NCBI GenBank assembly: GCA_921293015.1 | Contig: OV121094.1 | Location: forward strand, 8,236,764 to 8,300,763 | Source of the DNA: Phorcus lineatus | Lineage: Eukaryota; Mollusca; Gastropoda; Trochida; Trochidae | Length of the DNA stretch: 64,000 bases | Reading direction: 5' to 3' | In this document: piece after piece, positions 12,346 to 24,429 of the stretch | Numbering within the stretch: position 1 is the stretch's first letter | How the letters are laid out: each line of letters begins with the position of its first letter | Notes under the pieces: model-generated | Told to the model about the DNA's origin: nothing | Database searches by the model: none | What the model saw: only the letters and a program-made list of their open reading frames with translations | Position numbers and translations under genes: made by a program

Positions 12346-13526
12346 AAAAGAAAATCTTATTGTGAAGGTTATAATCTATCAGCACTATGAAAAGAAAATG
12401 GTCACTGCTATGTTTTATTTAAACCTTACTTTATAAAACTAATTCCAATCAAGTTTATACATCACCTGGGAAAACCTGAAAAATTACCAAGAATGAAAGA
12501 TTTATTTTCTTAACATTAAACATATTTAATTCTCAACATATCAGCTATATTTTTGTCTATTTCAATCTAAGTTTATTGAATAGTTTGTATTGTATGTAAT
12601 AATTTGTTTGTATACAAGCTTAAACATTAACACTTTAAGACATCAAAGTATTATTCTAAAACATGAAAATCCTATTTTTGACATTTACACTTTCAAAATC
12701 CTATCTTTCAAAGAGTATTATACTTACTAGTGAAAAATGGAAATGAATAAATTCAGTGTCAGATTTCTGAAGATTTACGGTATCACTTCTTGTTTGATTA
12801 ATCACGTCACTGTCAAGTCGCGTCTTTCAAGTTCTGTATTATCTTACAAGTTTACCCCGACTCTCATAAGTCGTCCGTCACCATACTAAATTAGCTATTA
12901 TGTTGACACAACAAACACATAATTAATATCAGACTGTTCGCGTATGTATGAGAATACGTCTTTAATTTAAAGCAAACTGATCTATATCGAATACATCAAT
13001 TTCAAGACATATTTATGTATTAAGCATGATAAGTAAGCTATTCTTTACCTAATCCCTATCAAGTTGTTATATTTGCGTTTATCATATGCTTTATATCAAA
13101 GTTGTTGCCAATAACAATTAAGTTACTTCAATTATCAGTAATTTATGTTTATTGTTCTAACTTTGTTGTAAGATAACCCCTTAATTTTGAGTCAGTAATC
13201 AATTCAATATTTTCAGAAGTTAAATTTCTAAAATGAAATTGCAAACTATCACATATATAACATTTTAGAATCTTTCCAATAAATACTATAAAAAAGTAAT
13301 ACTTAAACTTTGATCGAACTAGATCTTCTTGAAATTAATGACAATATGAATGTAATACACGAAAAATTACTTTATATGTAGTATAAAAAGTTTAATGGGA
13401 GACATTCCTAGAGTTTCCTCCCCTTGGCCCCCAGGGGGCGATCGCGTAGTTACGGTCCAAGCAGATTCAGCGCTCCGTTTCCATTAACCAAGTGATCGAT
13501 TGACTTGTTTGAAGTTTTGGGAATTC

Positions 13527-14603
13527 ATGAATGACAATATGAATTACGGAAGTTTGAGAATACCGAAACTTAAAGCTGAGCTGAAAACGGAGGAGTCAGG
13601 ATTTCTGGACGAAAAATAAACTTGGTAGAGAGGTAAGTTCGATATTGTAAATGATGTGATGCGATGATATAGCCATGATGATGACCTAGTTTTTCCCGTC
13701 ACGACTCACAAGTTTGATTTCTATGCGCTTATCTATTCGGCAGCACATTCAAATGCTTTGTTTTAAAAGAGCACAAAAATGATTACAACAACGCATGCAA
13801 AAAAAAAAATCAAAAGAAATAATCTGATTTGATATTGAGATTATAGACTTCTATCCCGTGTTCCTTTTTTCCGTGGTAGGCCTAATAGGACCAAGAAATA
13901 CACTTCGACTAACTGATAATGACCCATGTCACTACTACAAACACAGATTGATAGTGTAGAAAGGAGTTTAATTGATGTTGACAATCTTGACTCGTCTTTG
14001 AAATATTCATATGGTCAACTTGGTCATTAATAATTATGAAGGAGGTCACTTATTATTGTGGGTCTTATTTTGCATACATGTATATTTTCATAAACATTAG
14101 TACACATTGTAGATTCTAAAATAACTGCACAATTATAATGTCAATCTATTGTCTATGCAATGTATTTCAACTGAGGTTTCTCTATTCTTGGGGTTATTAG
14201 AATTAAATTGATGAATTAACATCTGTGAAGGAAATCAACAAAGTAATATTATCTTAAAGAAATTAAAATGTAGTTTTGGTTGATATTAAGAATTGATAAA
14301 AGCATTTGCAATAGTAAAATAATAATATTCTCTTGTCGTTAAACAATCATGTTAGATGTTGAATCAGTCATTTCATTGTGTTGTGTTACTGTTTCAGACT
14401 GGAGAGTTATGACAGGAACAGCAACTTTTGAAAGAAACCGAAATGATGCAGGTAGAATTTGAGATGGACATCCCACCTATCTCGACCTTCATTGATGTGA
14501 ATAGAGGAAGTAAAATCCCTTTGGTGCTTTACACTGATAGCAGCTACTACCTCGATACTTTGCACCATAATATTTCATCTAGTGCTAAACTTGACATAAC
14601 TTG
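13527..14603 (+). pseudogene. SAP-domain gene relic (two exons)
   Basis: The first exon starts at ATG 13,527 (or 13,539) and reads GSLRIPKLKAELK. In a neighbouring frame it continues GGVRISGRKINLVER up to a splice donor AG|GTAAGT at 13,632/13,633. The next exon follows TGTTTCAG at 14,397 and gives LESYDRNSNF, completing the SAP signature (LK..L...G...SG.K..LV.RL..Y.RN..F). A further frame from about 14,442 reads VEFEMDIPPISTFIDV and runs to a stop at 14,601-14,603. SAP domains bind DNA and are common in multicopy genes of molluscs and cnidarians. Reading-frame shifts split the domain and the downstream part, so this copy is not functional as it stands. It sits at the left end of a candidate transposable element. 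Confidence 0.65.
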
Positions 14604-15228
14604 ATTTTCAAAATATTCATGTTTCTCCCTGCAAGATGAGTTGTGCTGAAATGAAAAAACATGTGTCCTTTATAATCGATATTGTTAAAGACTGCACTAT
14701 TGTTGAATGTGAATGTGCTGCAAGGCAGGGAGCAACTGGACAAAGATAAGGCCACTGATATGACATTCGGCACTAGTGACTTCAATGTCATTTTCGAGCC
14801 AAGACCTTAAAATTATTACGTGATTATTACAAGTATACCTATTTATTTGCCATGATGTAAAATCTCCACACTGTAACAATTCAATGTGCGACACATCCAG
14901 TCATCATTAAACATGTTAAAATGATACCTACAGCAAGGGTCGTCTGAATTATTTTATTTTCTCTTTTACTCTTGAAGTCAACAGGACAGAAATAACACAC
15001 AAATTCTCTTTCTCGCTAAGTCATTTATTCATTCAATTCAATGTTCTTCGCATTAAGTTTACCCAGGTAATCCAAATGTTATGGACTGGGACCCAAACTT
15101 ACAAATACAAAACTCTAGTCAGAATAATTCACTAAGCCTGAATAAAACAGAATTGCTGGAGCATGAAACAGGATGCTCTCAATGGAAAGTGATGAGTGAG
15201 TAGTAGAATATGTGTTCATACTCAGTTG

Positions 15229-15470
15229 TTACTGTAGTGATAATTTATTCTGAGTCAGATGGACAAAATTATGTGACAAATCTATTTCCTCCCTTGCTTC
15301 ATTATCAACATCCATGTCACATTTACTCTCAGACAGTTCTGATATCTTTATTTCTCTCCCTTCCTTCCTTTGTTTCCACTTCAGTTTCAATTCAGTCCCA
15401 TCAGAGTTTGTCCAGGGAAATTTGGAGGGTACAGTATCTTGATTTTTCTGTCTTCTTTTTGGTGTGCCAC
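15229..15470 (-). CDS. Unrecognised terminal coding exon, charged protein
   Basis: The minus strand has a strong acceptor (TGTCTTTTTATAG) just before 15,470. An open frame of 79 codons follows (phase 1 entry) and ends with TAA at 15,231-15,229. It begins GTPKRRQKNQDTVPSKFPW and later reads KLKWKQRKEGREIKISELSE, SKCDMDVDNEAREEIDLS and NFVHLTQNKLSLQ. It is rich in Lys, Arg, Glu and Asp, with a basic stretch near the start that could act as a nuclear localisation signal. I recognise no family. The exon reads toward the SAP relic and lies between the inverted ends of the same 3.6-kb element, so it may be that element's second gene. Upstream exons are not identified. The short frame MTINPSK followed by GTATGG near 16,765 is only a guess at a first exon. 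Confidence 0.4.
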
Positions 15471-17015
15471 CTATAAAAAGACATTTATATCAGGGGTTAT
15501 TTTTCAAGGTATTTACAATGGGAATATAAGCTTTGTAAAATGTAATGTAAAATTTATCATCATTAAGCTGGGGCAATAGTATGAGTAAGGAATCAGGTGT
15601 ATAGCACATTTCAGCATCCAAAGCTTTTTCCTTTAATCTAGTACAAATAAAGGTACAGAAATAGAAGCTAATAAACAGCCTTCCATTGTGACTTTATGAC
15701 TTCACAATGACACACTATTGTGACGTCATACACACAGCGGTATTACAGCTGCAACTTTAATACTGCCTTAAATATTACACTGCAGTATCATACCCGGGTG
15801 ACTCTGTACACAAAATTTCAGATCTCAAATAAACCTTTCATATTTACACATTTCAGATTGATAACTCTATAACTGTTCACAAAATGAATGACATATTTGA
15901 AAAATAATTTTTGCAAAGAGGCAAACATGGAAAACTTTCAAAATTGAAAATAAAGGCTTACACACAGAAAATGTAAAGTAGTATAATTTAATACGAAATA
16001 AAAGATGGATATGATTGATTTTGTACCAGATACTAAAATTGTCTTGCGAGGATGAAAGGTCACTGACCAAACATGCCATGATGATTTTGAAAGTCCTTGA
16101 TGTCTTGCGATGAGAAAATGACTCCCTCCTTGTAACTCGAGTCAGTCAGAACCATATCTCATGCTAAAACAAACCCCAAATTTTTTTTAAAAATATTAAT
16201 ATAATGAATCCAACAACAAACAAAACTATATATATAAATCAATGCTAAATTTTAATTATTTTTTCTTAATTAGGGCCTATTAAGATACAACTTCGAATTT
16301 TAAAAGGGTAAATAGAGAAGTAGAAATATAGCTGCGCCACTCGTGAAAATATAAAATATCCTCTAGTAACAGTGGTCGTCTGAATATTGAATTGAATGTA
16401 CTTCACAATGAGATGATTTCAAATAAATCCGGAAAGTTTGACAAAGATATAAAAAATAATCATCTCATTATAATATTATTCATGCTGCACGAAAATAACA
16501 TGTAACTGTAAGGTAATATCAAATAGACATACTATTACTAATCTAATCACTACGTCACAGTACGTGTACTTCCAGGTTGCCAACATTGTTTACATTTTGT
16601 AAAACTTTAATTGGTTTACAACCTATCGCAACAATGATTCGAACAATAAAAAATCAAATAATGCGATTTTCATGACTTATGTTCCCTCACCATAACTTGT
16701 AACTGAAGTGAAATCCGATGATTTGAAACGAGTCGACGGCTGCCATACCTTGCTCGGATTTATCGTCATCGTTCCGTCAAATAGCGATCATTCACTTTTT
16801 TCTTGAGAGGAGGGTCACTGAGGAATGTCAATCATCCACGGTTAGAGCCCAGACACGCAACAACAATATGTCAGCATGTTTTTAAAATGTGTCTAGAAAA
16901 TTGATGTAGAAATCACCATTAGCGATTCAAGTACTTCCGGTTTGTTGGTCCCTAGTGCGTGTCGCCCCCAAGCGGGCTAGTAATAAGGGACGTAAGTGAA
17001 GAATGTTTCCCATTA

Positions 17016-18590
17016 GTATAAAGTATAAAATCAAACCAGACTTAATAAAATAATTTTTCTTACAAATTCAAAAAGATTTTAAAAATTTCTTGAAAAATAG
17101 ATATATACACTGGACAAAATTAATTGAGGGTATATGCTTGATAATGTATTTTTTAAGCATATTTAGAATTTTTCAAAACAGTTCAAAATGTAAAAACTAA
17201 ACCTCGCAAATTCATTCATAATATATAATTCATAATATAAATCATATGCCTCATAAAGTATCTTATTCAAACCTCAAATTATACCATTCAAGTTTTTCAG
17301 GGCGTGAACTTAAATATTATCAGAGTTAACAAATTGCCATGCCGGGCAAGGAGCCAACAATGTTAATTTAGCCTTTGTGAAGAGAATAATAATTTCCTCC
17401 ACTCGTTAACACCATTACAATCACATGAAACACTTACCGGAATGTTCGATAACGCTTAACAAAGGCCGATGCTTTTGATTTCATTAGATAATGATTTTGT
17501 GTTTAATAATTTGAAACATAATTTCTTTCAATCTTCACATTTTTAAAATTTGAATATTGTTATTAATTAATAATAGATTTTTGACAGAAATTTTCTACCC
17601 TGCTTTTATATTATTGGAATGTAATTGAGCATTTCGTTGAACATCTAATTTGATTGTTGATACTTTTCTTCAGTTTAAAATGTTTGCATGTTAAAATAAT
17701 CTAAGACAGATAATTCAAAACACGATGCTTTGTAATTTCACTGCAAACTGACAGAGTTAGTTTAATTTTTTTAATTAAAAAGGGAGATGAAAATGAAACA
17801 TAGTACTTATTTACCCTTATTTTTTTAGCAATTCAACCTGTGGAGTACCTCAAATCTATGTGTGTAGAATACATAACCTCAAACATATAGGGCAATAAAC
17901 ATAAATGCAGTGCTCTTTAAATATTATGCAAGCTTAGCTCTGCATTTAACCTTTACAACTGTATAAACATGTCAGGACAATTAATTTGATAAACTTGAAA
18001 ATGTTTTATTTTTATATCAATATTTGGCTTAAAAATAAGGTCAATGAATTCAAATATTTAAAAGAAAATAAAAAGGAAATACATAATACACAATAAGTTT
18101 ATTAAAAAAATTATGAAGACATCCTAAAACGTGAAGTCTAACTAAATTATACAAATTTAATATACAAAAAATGAAATAAGCTTATTTTTAAAAAAAGGTT
18201 CATCAAAAAAAAGCTGAAATAAATTATCTATGATATTTGGAAATGTCATCAAACAAGAAACCAATATTTATGGTTATGAAATTTAAAACCTTTTTTGTAA
18301 TTAATAATCAAGTTCTATATTGAAGTTGTTTATTTCGTAGAAGTGTATGAGAAATATGTGAAACATTCCTGGAGAGACCTAGAAGTGACACGTATAGTGT
18401 AGTTTACTTTATTTTACTGCTATCTGCAACATGTGACAAATGGATGTCATGTCGGCCTCCCCGAGCAATAAATACAGTAGTACGCCTCTTTGCCTTGCTG
18501 TAAAGGGGCTTAAATTTTACAGGTCCAAGTAATTTCAAGAACTTGTCATCAAAACAGTTTGTTTATCATTAATTAGTGCAATTATAACAG
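17016..18590. other. AT-rich non-coding DNA
   Basis: Very AT-rich sequence with long A and T runs and no exon-like open frame on either strand. Confidence 0.6.
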
Positions 18591-18889
18591 GTGAGGTGAG
18601 ATGATATGGGTTTTAACGCCGCTTTCAAGAGTATTTCATTTATATCGTGGCTGCTAGTATTATTGCACCATTGTGGCTATGCATTGCGGTGAAATCTGTG
18701 AGCATCGGCTGGAACTAGCAAACCATGGGTGGTACTGCACTGAAATTCAGCATAGCATTGCACCCAAACCTGACTGTGTGTAAAACAGTTCTCTACTGCA
18801 GACAAAGTTGCTGAGCCCCTGGCGGGATTCGAACCACGGACCTTTTGATCCGAAGCCGAATGCGCTAACCACTGCACTATCCCGCCCCC
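18591..18889 (-). mobile_element. tRNA-derived SINE, copy 4 (full length, with target-site duplication)
   Basis: This is the most complete copy. On the minus strand it begins GGCGGGATAGTGCAGTGG (A-box), continues with GGCTTCGGATCAAAAGG and has a perfect B-box GGTTCGAATCC. The body and the tail CATATCATCTCACCTCACC follow. CAATTATAA lies directly outside the tail (18,579-18,587) and again at the head end (about 18,889-18,897), a 9-bp target-site duplication. These features define the family: a tRNA-derived head plus a tail that is probably mobilised by a partner LINE. Confidence 0.9.
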
Positions 18890-18899
18890 AATTATAAGA

Positions 18900-19190
18900 G
18901 AAGAGATTGTGAGACCTCCTCCAGTGGGGTTTGAACCCAGCTAGACCAGCAGGTAAGGGTCAGACGCTCTACTGATCGATTCAGCATAAGGGATGTACAA
19001 CTGGTCGAAGCCTTGCACCGTACTTTGTCACACAAACAGCCATATCATGCCTTGTTACTTTGTTGTATTTGCTATCACACTATCTGCAATAGTCCAAAGT
19101 CAAAAATCTCTTATAGGAATCAAACCCAGACCTCATTCAGGCACAAGTCGAACACTCTATCTGAAAAGCTGATTCACCCAGCTAACAATA
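18900..19190 (-). repeat. Two tRNA-like SINE head fragments
   Basis: On the minus strand 18,900-18,985 reads AGTAGAGCGTCTGACCC ... GGGTTCAAACCCC. The segment at 19,095-19,185 reads CAGATAGAGTGTTCGAC ... GGGTTTGATTCC. Both show tRNA D-arm to T-arm spacing with B-box motifs, but they differ from the main SINE family. Neither forms a clean cloverleaf, so they are derived repeats, not tRNA genes. Confidence 0.45.
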
Positions 19191-20319
19191 CCTATTCGTT
19201 TTGCATGAGAGGGTATTGGTTCCATATCCTGATATTGTTGATATTTTGTACTTATACACAAAATATCCAAATTTAAAAATTACATAACTTTAACTTGCTC
19301 TATCATCAGTGGTGTATATTTCAGTAAATTGTTTTATCATCTATCGTGTATATATAGCAGTATATTGCTTTACTGATGTTTTTAAAATGACTGTTCATCT
19401 GAATTTTTTAATTAGTGTACCCTCCTGAAAGTTTAGTTTCAGATTAGTTAATGATTAACCAGCATCCTATACAAGATTTATTGTTCGTTTATCATTTATG
19501 GGCAATAAAGTACATTTTCAAAATTAGAGGTATTACACTGATCATTTAATCGTATCAGATTGCTAACAAACTCTGTTTTTATCAAGAAGATTGTCAAAGA
19601 CCCAAGTTTGCCATTTCATATCGTTTTCAGCAGGTATATTCTGTACCTGCTTCATCAGGCCGTTTATTGCAGTAATTGACACTAAGTACATAATTCTATG
19701 ACGTCACACAGGAACTTATGACGTCATAATTAACTTGACAACAATAAAATGTATTGTAAGCAACACTATGTTTTGCCATTTAATTTTGGCCCATATCTAT
19801 GAATGAAATATGATTCTTTCAAAGGTAAATCATTATCATTGTTATAATTGAGTTTATATATCGTGGAAACCTTGAACTTGCCATGAGCATATTTATCTAA
19901 ATGTTCACTGAGAGGAACATACATATATGTGTGTATGTGTATGTATATATATATATATCTTATTTACTTCTAGATTTAAGAGAGGTAACTTTATAATAAA
20001 TCTTGAGAGCACTTAATAATTCACGGAGCCCAGGGATCTCGTTTTGCCCATGCATTCACTCCCCCTGTAAAATTCTCTCAAAACTGAGGTTAGAGGTTAC
20101 TGGTTTGTAGTTCAAAGGTCAACGTCCTCTTGTGAAGTACTGTACGAATTATGTATATGAGATTTTCTTTCAGCTAGTGTATGGAAACCGCAGATATGCT
20201 ATCATAATATCTATAAACTGGGCCCTAAAAGACAATATCATTTCTTGGTAGTATGGTCAAAACTCAAAGAGAATCAAACCAACAATACCAAACATCAACA
20301 ATTAAACATCCAAACAGGT

Positions 20320-21245
20320 ATGAATCAACTTCTTGATGGTCAATGAGAAGTAAGGAAAAGTCAAGTACCCAGATAGCTATTATACTGAGTACTTAAGTTC
20401 CCTTGCCATATATCAGAGACAGATGACAAACTACCAACCTCTGCAGCACTCTGCAACTTATCAACAATGTGAGAATCTTCCACTCGGTGGTCAACTACGA
20501 GCAAGAAAAAAGCAATTACCAACTTTCTAATAGTTACCCATTACACTGAGTACTTTAGTCACTGTTTCTATAAGAAATTGTTGACAAAACAGCCATCTCT
20601 ACATAATTGCTAATGTCCCAACAGTGTAAGAATAATCCCCTTGATGGTCAATGACAAGCAAGAAAACAACAAGTGCTAACTTTCTAATAGTTACCCACTG
20701 AATACTTAAGTCACTGTTGACAAAACAGCCATCTCTACATAATTTACCAATGTCCATACAATTTGAGTTATATCACCTTGACAGGCAAGGAAACTGCAAG
20801 TACTAAGATTCCAAAAGGGAACTATTACACTGAAAACCTTAGTCCCTTTTCCATCAGAAACTGGTAACAAACCAACCATCTCTACAGCATTCATAAACAT
20901 CCCAACACTGTGTTGAATTATTCCCTTCATGACCAATTAAGAGCAAGGAAACAGCAAGTACCCTAATAAAGATACATAACACTGAGTACCTAAGTCCCTG
21001 GTTAAGTCAGAAACTGTTAAAAGACAACCAGTCTGAACACAGTTCATAAACATACCAACAATGTGTGACTCATCCCCTTGATGGTGAATAACAATATAGG
21101 AAACGGCAAGTACTATACCCTTACAGATACTCACTAAACTGAATACCTAAGTCCTAGTCTCCATATCAGAAACTGTTGACAATCTACCCTTCTCTACAGC
21201 ATTCTAAAACATCCCAACAATGTGTGAAAAAGTCCTCTCGCTGGT
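20320..21245. repeat. Degenerate tandem repeat, unit about 110-125 bp, about 7-8 copies
   Basis: The ordered phrases ACTGAGTACTTAAGTC, AAACAGCCATCTCTACA, CATCCCAACAATGTGTGA, CCCCTTGATGGTCAATGA, AGGAAACAGCAAGTAC and AGTTACCCATTACACTGA recur through the block. Divergence and small indels between units are considerable, so this is an old array. Small minus-strand open frames here are parts of the repeat. Confidence 0.75.
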
Positions 21246-21469
21246 CCACCCTGCTATGCGATGTCTTCGCTGCAAGGAGCTCATGCTAAAGCAATTATCA
21301 CTCATACTTCACGTCCTCAGTGAGAGCCCTGCGTGGAGTACATGTTTTAACAGCTAATACCAGATGTGTACCGATATAATCAGCTAGGTGTCTGATTACA
21401 GAGATCTCGTGTAGTCTATAAGGGTAGGTAACACTTGCTGAATATGAGAAACGTCTTGTGGGTGCAGAA

Positions 21470-21565
21470 GGGGTGGCATTTGCTCCTGTGCATTGCTCAT
21501 TTGATCATTTTCAGTGAAGTTAAGCAACACTGGGTACAGCTAACCACAAGGGTGACCCATTGCTA
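21470..21565 (+). repeat. 5S rRNA-like fragment (SINE3-type or pseudogene)
   Basis: The segment reads TTTGATCATTTTCAGTG, then AAGTTAAGCAACACTGGG, CTAACCACAAGGGTGACCC. This follows the internal promoter region of 5S rRNA (GATCTC.GAAGTTAAGCA.C.C.GGGC..GGTTAGTACTTGGATGGGTGACC) with small gaps. The 5' and 3' ends of 5S are not recognisable. It is either a decayed 5S pseudogene or the head of a 5S-derived SINE. Confidence 0.5.
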
Positions 21566-21719
21566 ATTGACTCTATCCCTGTCCCAGATCAAAAAATTTT
21601 GAGGGGGCAGAGGGTGGAAAGTGGGCTTGGAGGATGGTTCACCCAATGAGAAAAGGGGATAGGTATACCCACCCCCTTAATCTCCCCCCTTCGATCCACC
21701 ACTGTGACATTAGTCATAA

Positions 21720-23370
21720 CAGCTGTGTGGTGTTACCTTTGGCAAGTTACTTTATATAAAAGATGTCTGTGTTTACCCAGCACTAGAACTGGGAACCTGG
21801 TTTGTGAAGAATTCATCCTTCATAATTATCAAATGACAAAACTAAAATTTCACTGCAGGATGCAAGATTTTTATTGAACGGACTTGACCATAATGGTTTC
21901 ACTTTGTGAGGATGCTAAAAGGCAATATTATATAAAATTATGTAATCAAGGTCTATGACCATTAATGCAGTTCTTTTCACTGACAATCTAACTAATACAA
22001 ATACAAGATTTCTTAGCAACAAAGGCCGGGTCGACAAATACATTACTGTTTAAATCAAAAGACAAAGGGTTTAAATCTGGATGAAAAAGGGTCAAGTTTG
22101 GTAAAGAACGAGATACAAGATGAACATGAAATCTTACAATTAATCCCCTGAAACATATAATTTAGCGCTGTGCAAGGAACAAACCGCTTCATGTATCAAC
22201 TTCCTTAAGCTGGGTTTTATCTTGTTTCAAGAGTTATTGTAGCTGTCTGAGTGGAAGATATCTCTCTAATCCATTGCCCCACTTTTCTTCGGAGCTTTAA
22301 ATGTTATAAATTAATTTATATATACACAGACAAAACTCCTAAACTTTTGGACAACTCCAAACTTTTGGACATTGTTCTTTTTTTCAAAAGTACAATTTCA
22401 ACTTGAAACCAATTCAACTATTAAGTATTCCCTTGATCTTAAAAAATAATTTAATGGCGAAGAAATTGCAGAATTTGGATGTTCTAAAAACAGTTGAAGG
22501 TTCCCAATCATTTTTCATATTTATCCTTATGCAACACAGTTCATCTGTCAATCAAAAAGTTTATTTTACTTTAGGAATGTATCTAATACCATTTTAGAAG
22601 AAATGACCCATAAAAGGAAATCGCACACCACATGGGTCTAATCCCTTTATATGGATCAACCCCTATGGAATATTTCAGGGGACAAAAGCATTTCTAGATG
22701 AACTTGATCAAAATTCAGTTATAAGAGAAGAGAAGGTCACATCTCAGGGTGGAACCTTAAAAGTAGAGTTAATAAATTGATTTGGGGAAGTTAAACTATT
22801 CTGCTGGTGGGTTTGAAATTAAGTTATTTAATTAGTTATCACATTGTCAGAGCAATGTAAAATTAAGTGAAAAATCTGTAAAATTGGGAGTGAAAAGTCA
22901 ACAAAGATCTCATAACTATCCAAAAAAAAGTTAATTTTTGTTTCTGCATCAATAACCTAATTGGTTTTAAGATGTTCGAAAGATTTCCTATCATATCACA
23001 TCAAAAGATTTCGTCCTTCAATTGGTAACTTAAATATGCCTTTAGCGTAAGCTCTAAATTCACTGAAATCAATTCACTGATGTAGTTCAAAACATCCCTG
23101 ACAAATTTTTTGATCCATTTGAAGGAGATCAAAGGAATTCAAATGAATACACCACAAAAGATTTTACACTTGAACTGTTCTAGAAGATGACACATAAATA
23201 GGTGACCTTTTGTACAGGTAGCAGATTTCTCAAAATTAACGAGTTTTTCACCGGGTGGACAGGTAAGTCTAAAAATCACCACTCACCTGAACGAGCATGT
23301 TGTTGATTGTTCATTTGATACAGGTGTAAACAATGCAAGTCTGAGAGCATCATATCAGGTAACGACAGGT
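21720..23370. other. Non-coding DNA
   Basis: No exon or repeat family is recognised with confidence in this stretch. Confidence 0.45.
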
Positions 23371-23374
23371 AAAT

Positions 23375-23830
23375 TGTCTTTGTGGACCTCACTGACCAAG
23401 GTGTTAGAGTCAGGTAAACTAATCTTATAAAGAAGTTCATCTGATGGTCACTTTTTACCTGTCGAAAGGTAAACCGCCTACCTGGATCTCACAGACCAAG
23501 GTGTTAGAGTCAGGTGAACTTATCCTTATAAAGAAGTTCATCTAATGGTCACTTTTTACCTGTTGAAAGGTAAACCGCCTACCTGGATCTCACTGACCAA
23601 GGTGTTAGAGTATGATCAACTAATCTTATAAAGAAGTTCATCTGATGGTCACTTTTTACCCGTTGAAAGGTAAACCGCCTACCTGGACCTCACTGACCAA
23701 GGTGTTAGTCAGGTGAACTTACCCTTATAAAGAAGTTCATCTGATGGTCGCATTTTACCTGTTGAAAGGTAAACCGCCTACCTGGATCTCACAGACCAAG
23801 GTGTTAGAGTATGGTGAACTAACAGGAGTA
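23375..23830. repeat. Minisatellite, unit about 110 bp, about 4 copies
   Basis: The phrases CTCACTGACCAAGGTGTTAG, CTTATAAAGAAGTTCATCTG, ATGGTCACTTTTTACCTG and GAAAGGTAAACCGCCTACCTG repeat four times in order with high identity. The units are non-coding. Confidence 0.9.
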
Positions 23831-23982
23831 CAGAGAAAACAATTAAGTTTCAAATGATTAAAAAAATATGTCATGACATCTAGAAAAATTGTAAATAATA
23901 ATTCTCTCAAATTTTGTTGAACTTACATCATTTATTAAAAAAAAGTTGATAATATAAAAAAAAATAATTGGGGGAAACACCT

Positions 23983-24157
23983 TCGTCGTAACTTGGTATA
24001 TAGTCCATGAGTATTACGTAAAGAAAAAATATCCCCTGAATTTCCAAAACTTGTTTCATACGTAAAAACATTTCAAAAGAAATAATATATATTTCAATAT
24101 TCAGGGGACATTTTTTCTTTTATTAATACTCATGGACTATATACCAAGTTACGACGA
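23983..24157. mobile_element. Foldback element, about 175 bp
   Basis: TCGTCGTAACTTGGTATATAGTCCATGAGTATTA at the left is matched by its exact reverse complement at the right end, with about 100 bases between. Inner parts (TATCCCCTGAAT / ATTCAGGGGACAT) also pair, so nearly the whole unit folds into a long hairpin. This fits a non-autonomous MITE or foldback element. Confidence 0.85.
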
Positions 24158-24429
24158 CCCCAGCAGTTACCCACTTTTGGATAGTCCACTACACAACAAG
24201 TGTGGTGTTCTTATATTTACACTGCAGTTCAAGCACAGCTCCAAATTGGACGTTGACCAGTTGCTATCACCTAAACAAACGAACATGGACAAAGGAATGT
24301 GATGTATTCCATAGGCTGGTCAAGCTCGGACGTATACATACATATATATAGACTTACTATGATTATATATCTTAGTAATGGCAAGTGTCAACTGCCTCTC
24401 ACCGCATCTCAGATAATTTGGGCTGCATA

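Larger units (their letters stand above)
13393..17015. mobile_element. Candidate 3.6-kb DNA element with two convergent decayed genes
   Basis: The left end TAATGGGAGACATTC and the right end GAATGTTTCCCATTA are inverted copies of each other with one mismatch. AGTATAAA occurs just outside both ends, though not perfectly abutting on the left, so the exact borders are uncertain. GC-rich segments lie just inside both ends (13,425-13,480; 16,920-16,990), unlike the AT-rich surroundings. Inside are a plus-strand SAP-domain gene relic near the left end and a minus-strand exon of unknown family reading toward it. The DNA-transposon interpretation is inference. I cannot assign a superfamily because no transposase core is visible. 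Confidence 0.4.

Noticed and set aside
18591-18889. tRNA gene at the SINE head
   Set aside because: The A and B boxes are present, but the cloverleaf is imperfect and the unit continues into a SINE body; other copies share the same non-tRNA sequence.
23375-23830. CRISPR-like array
   Set aside because: The units are direct tandem copies without unique spacers in an animal genome; this is a minisatellite.
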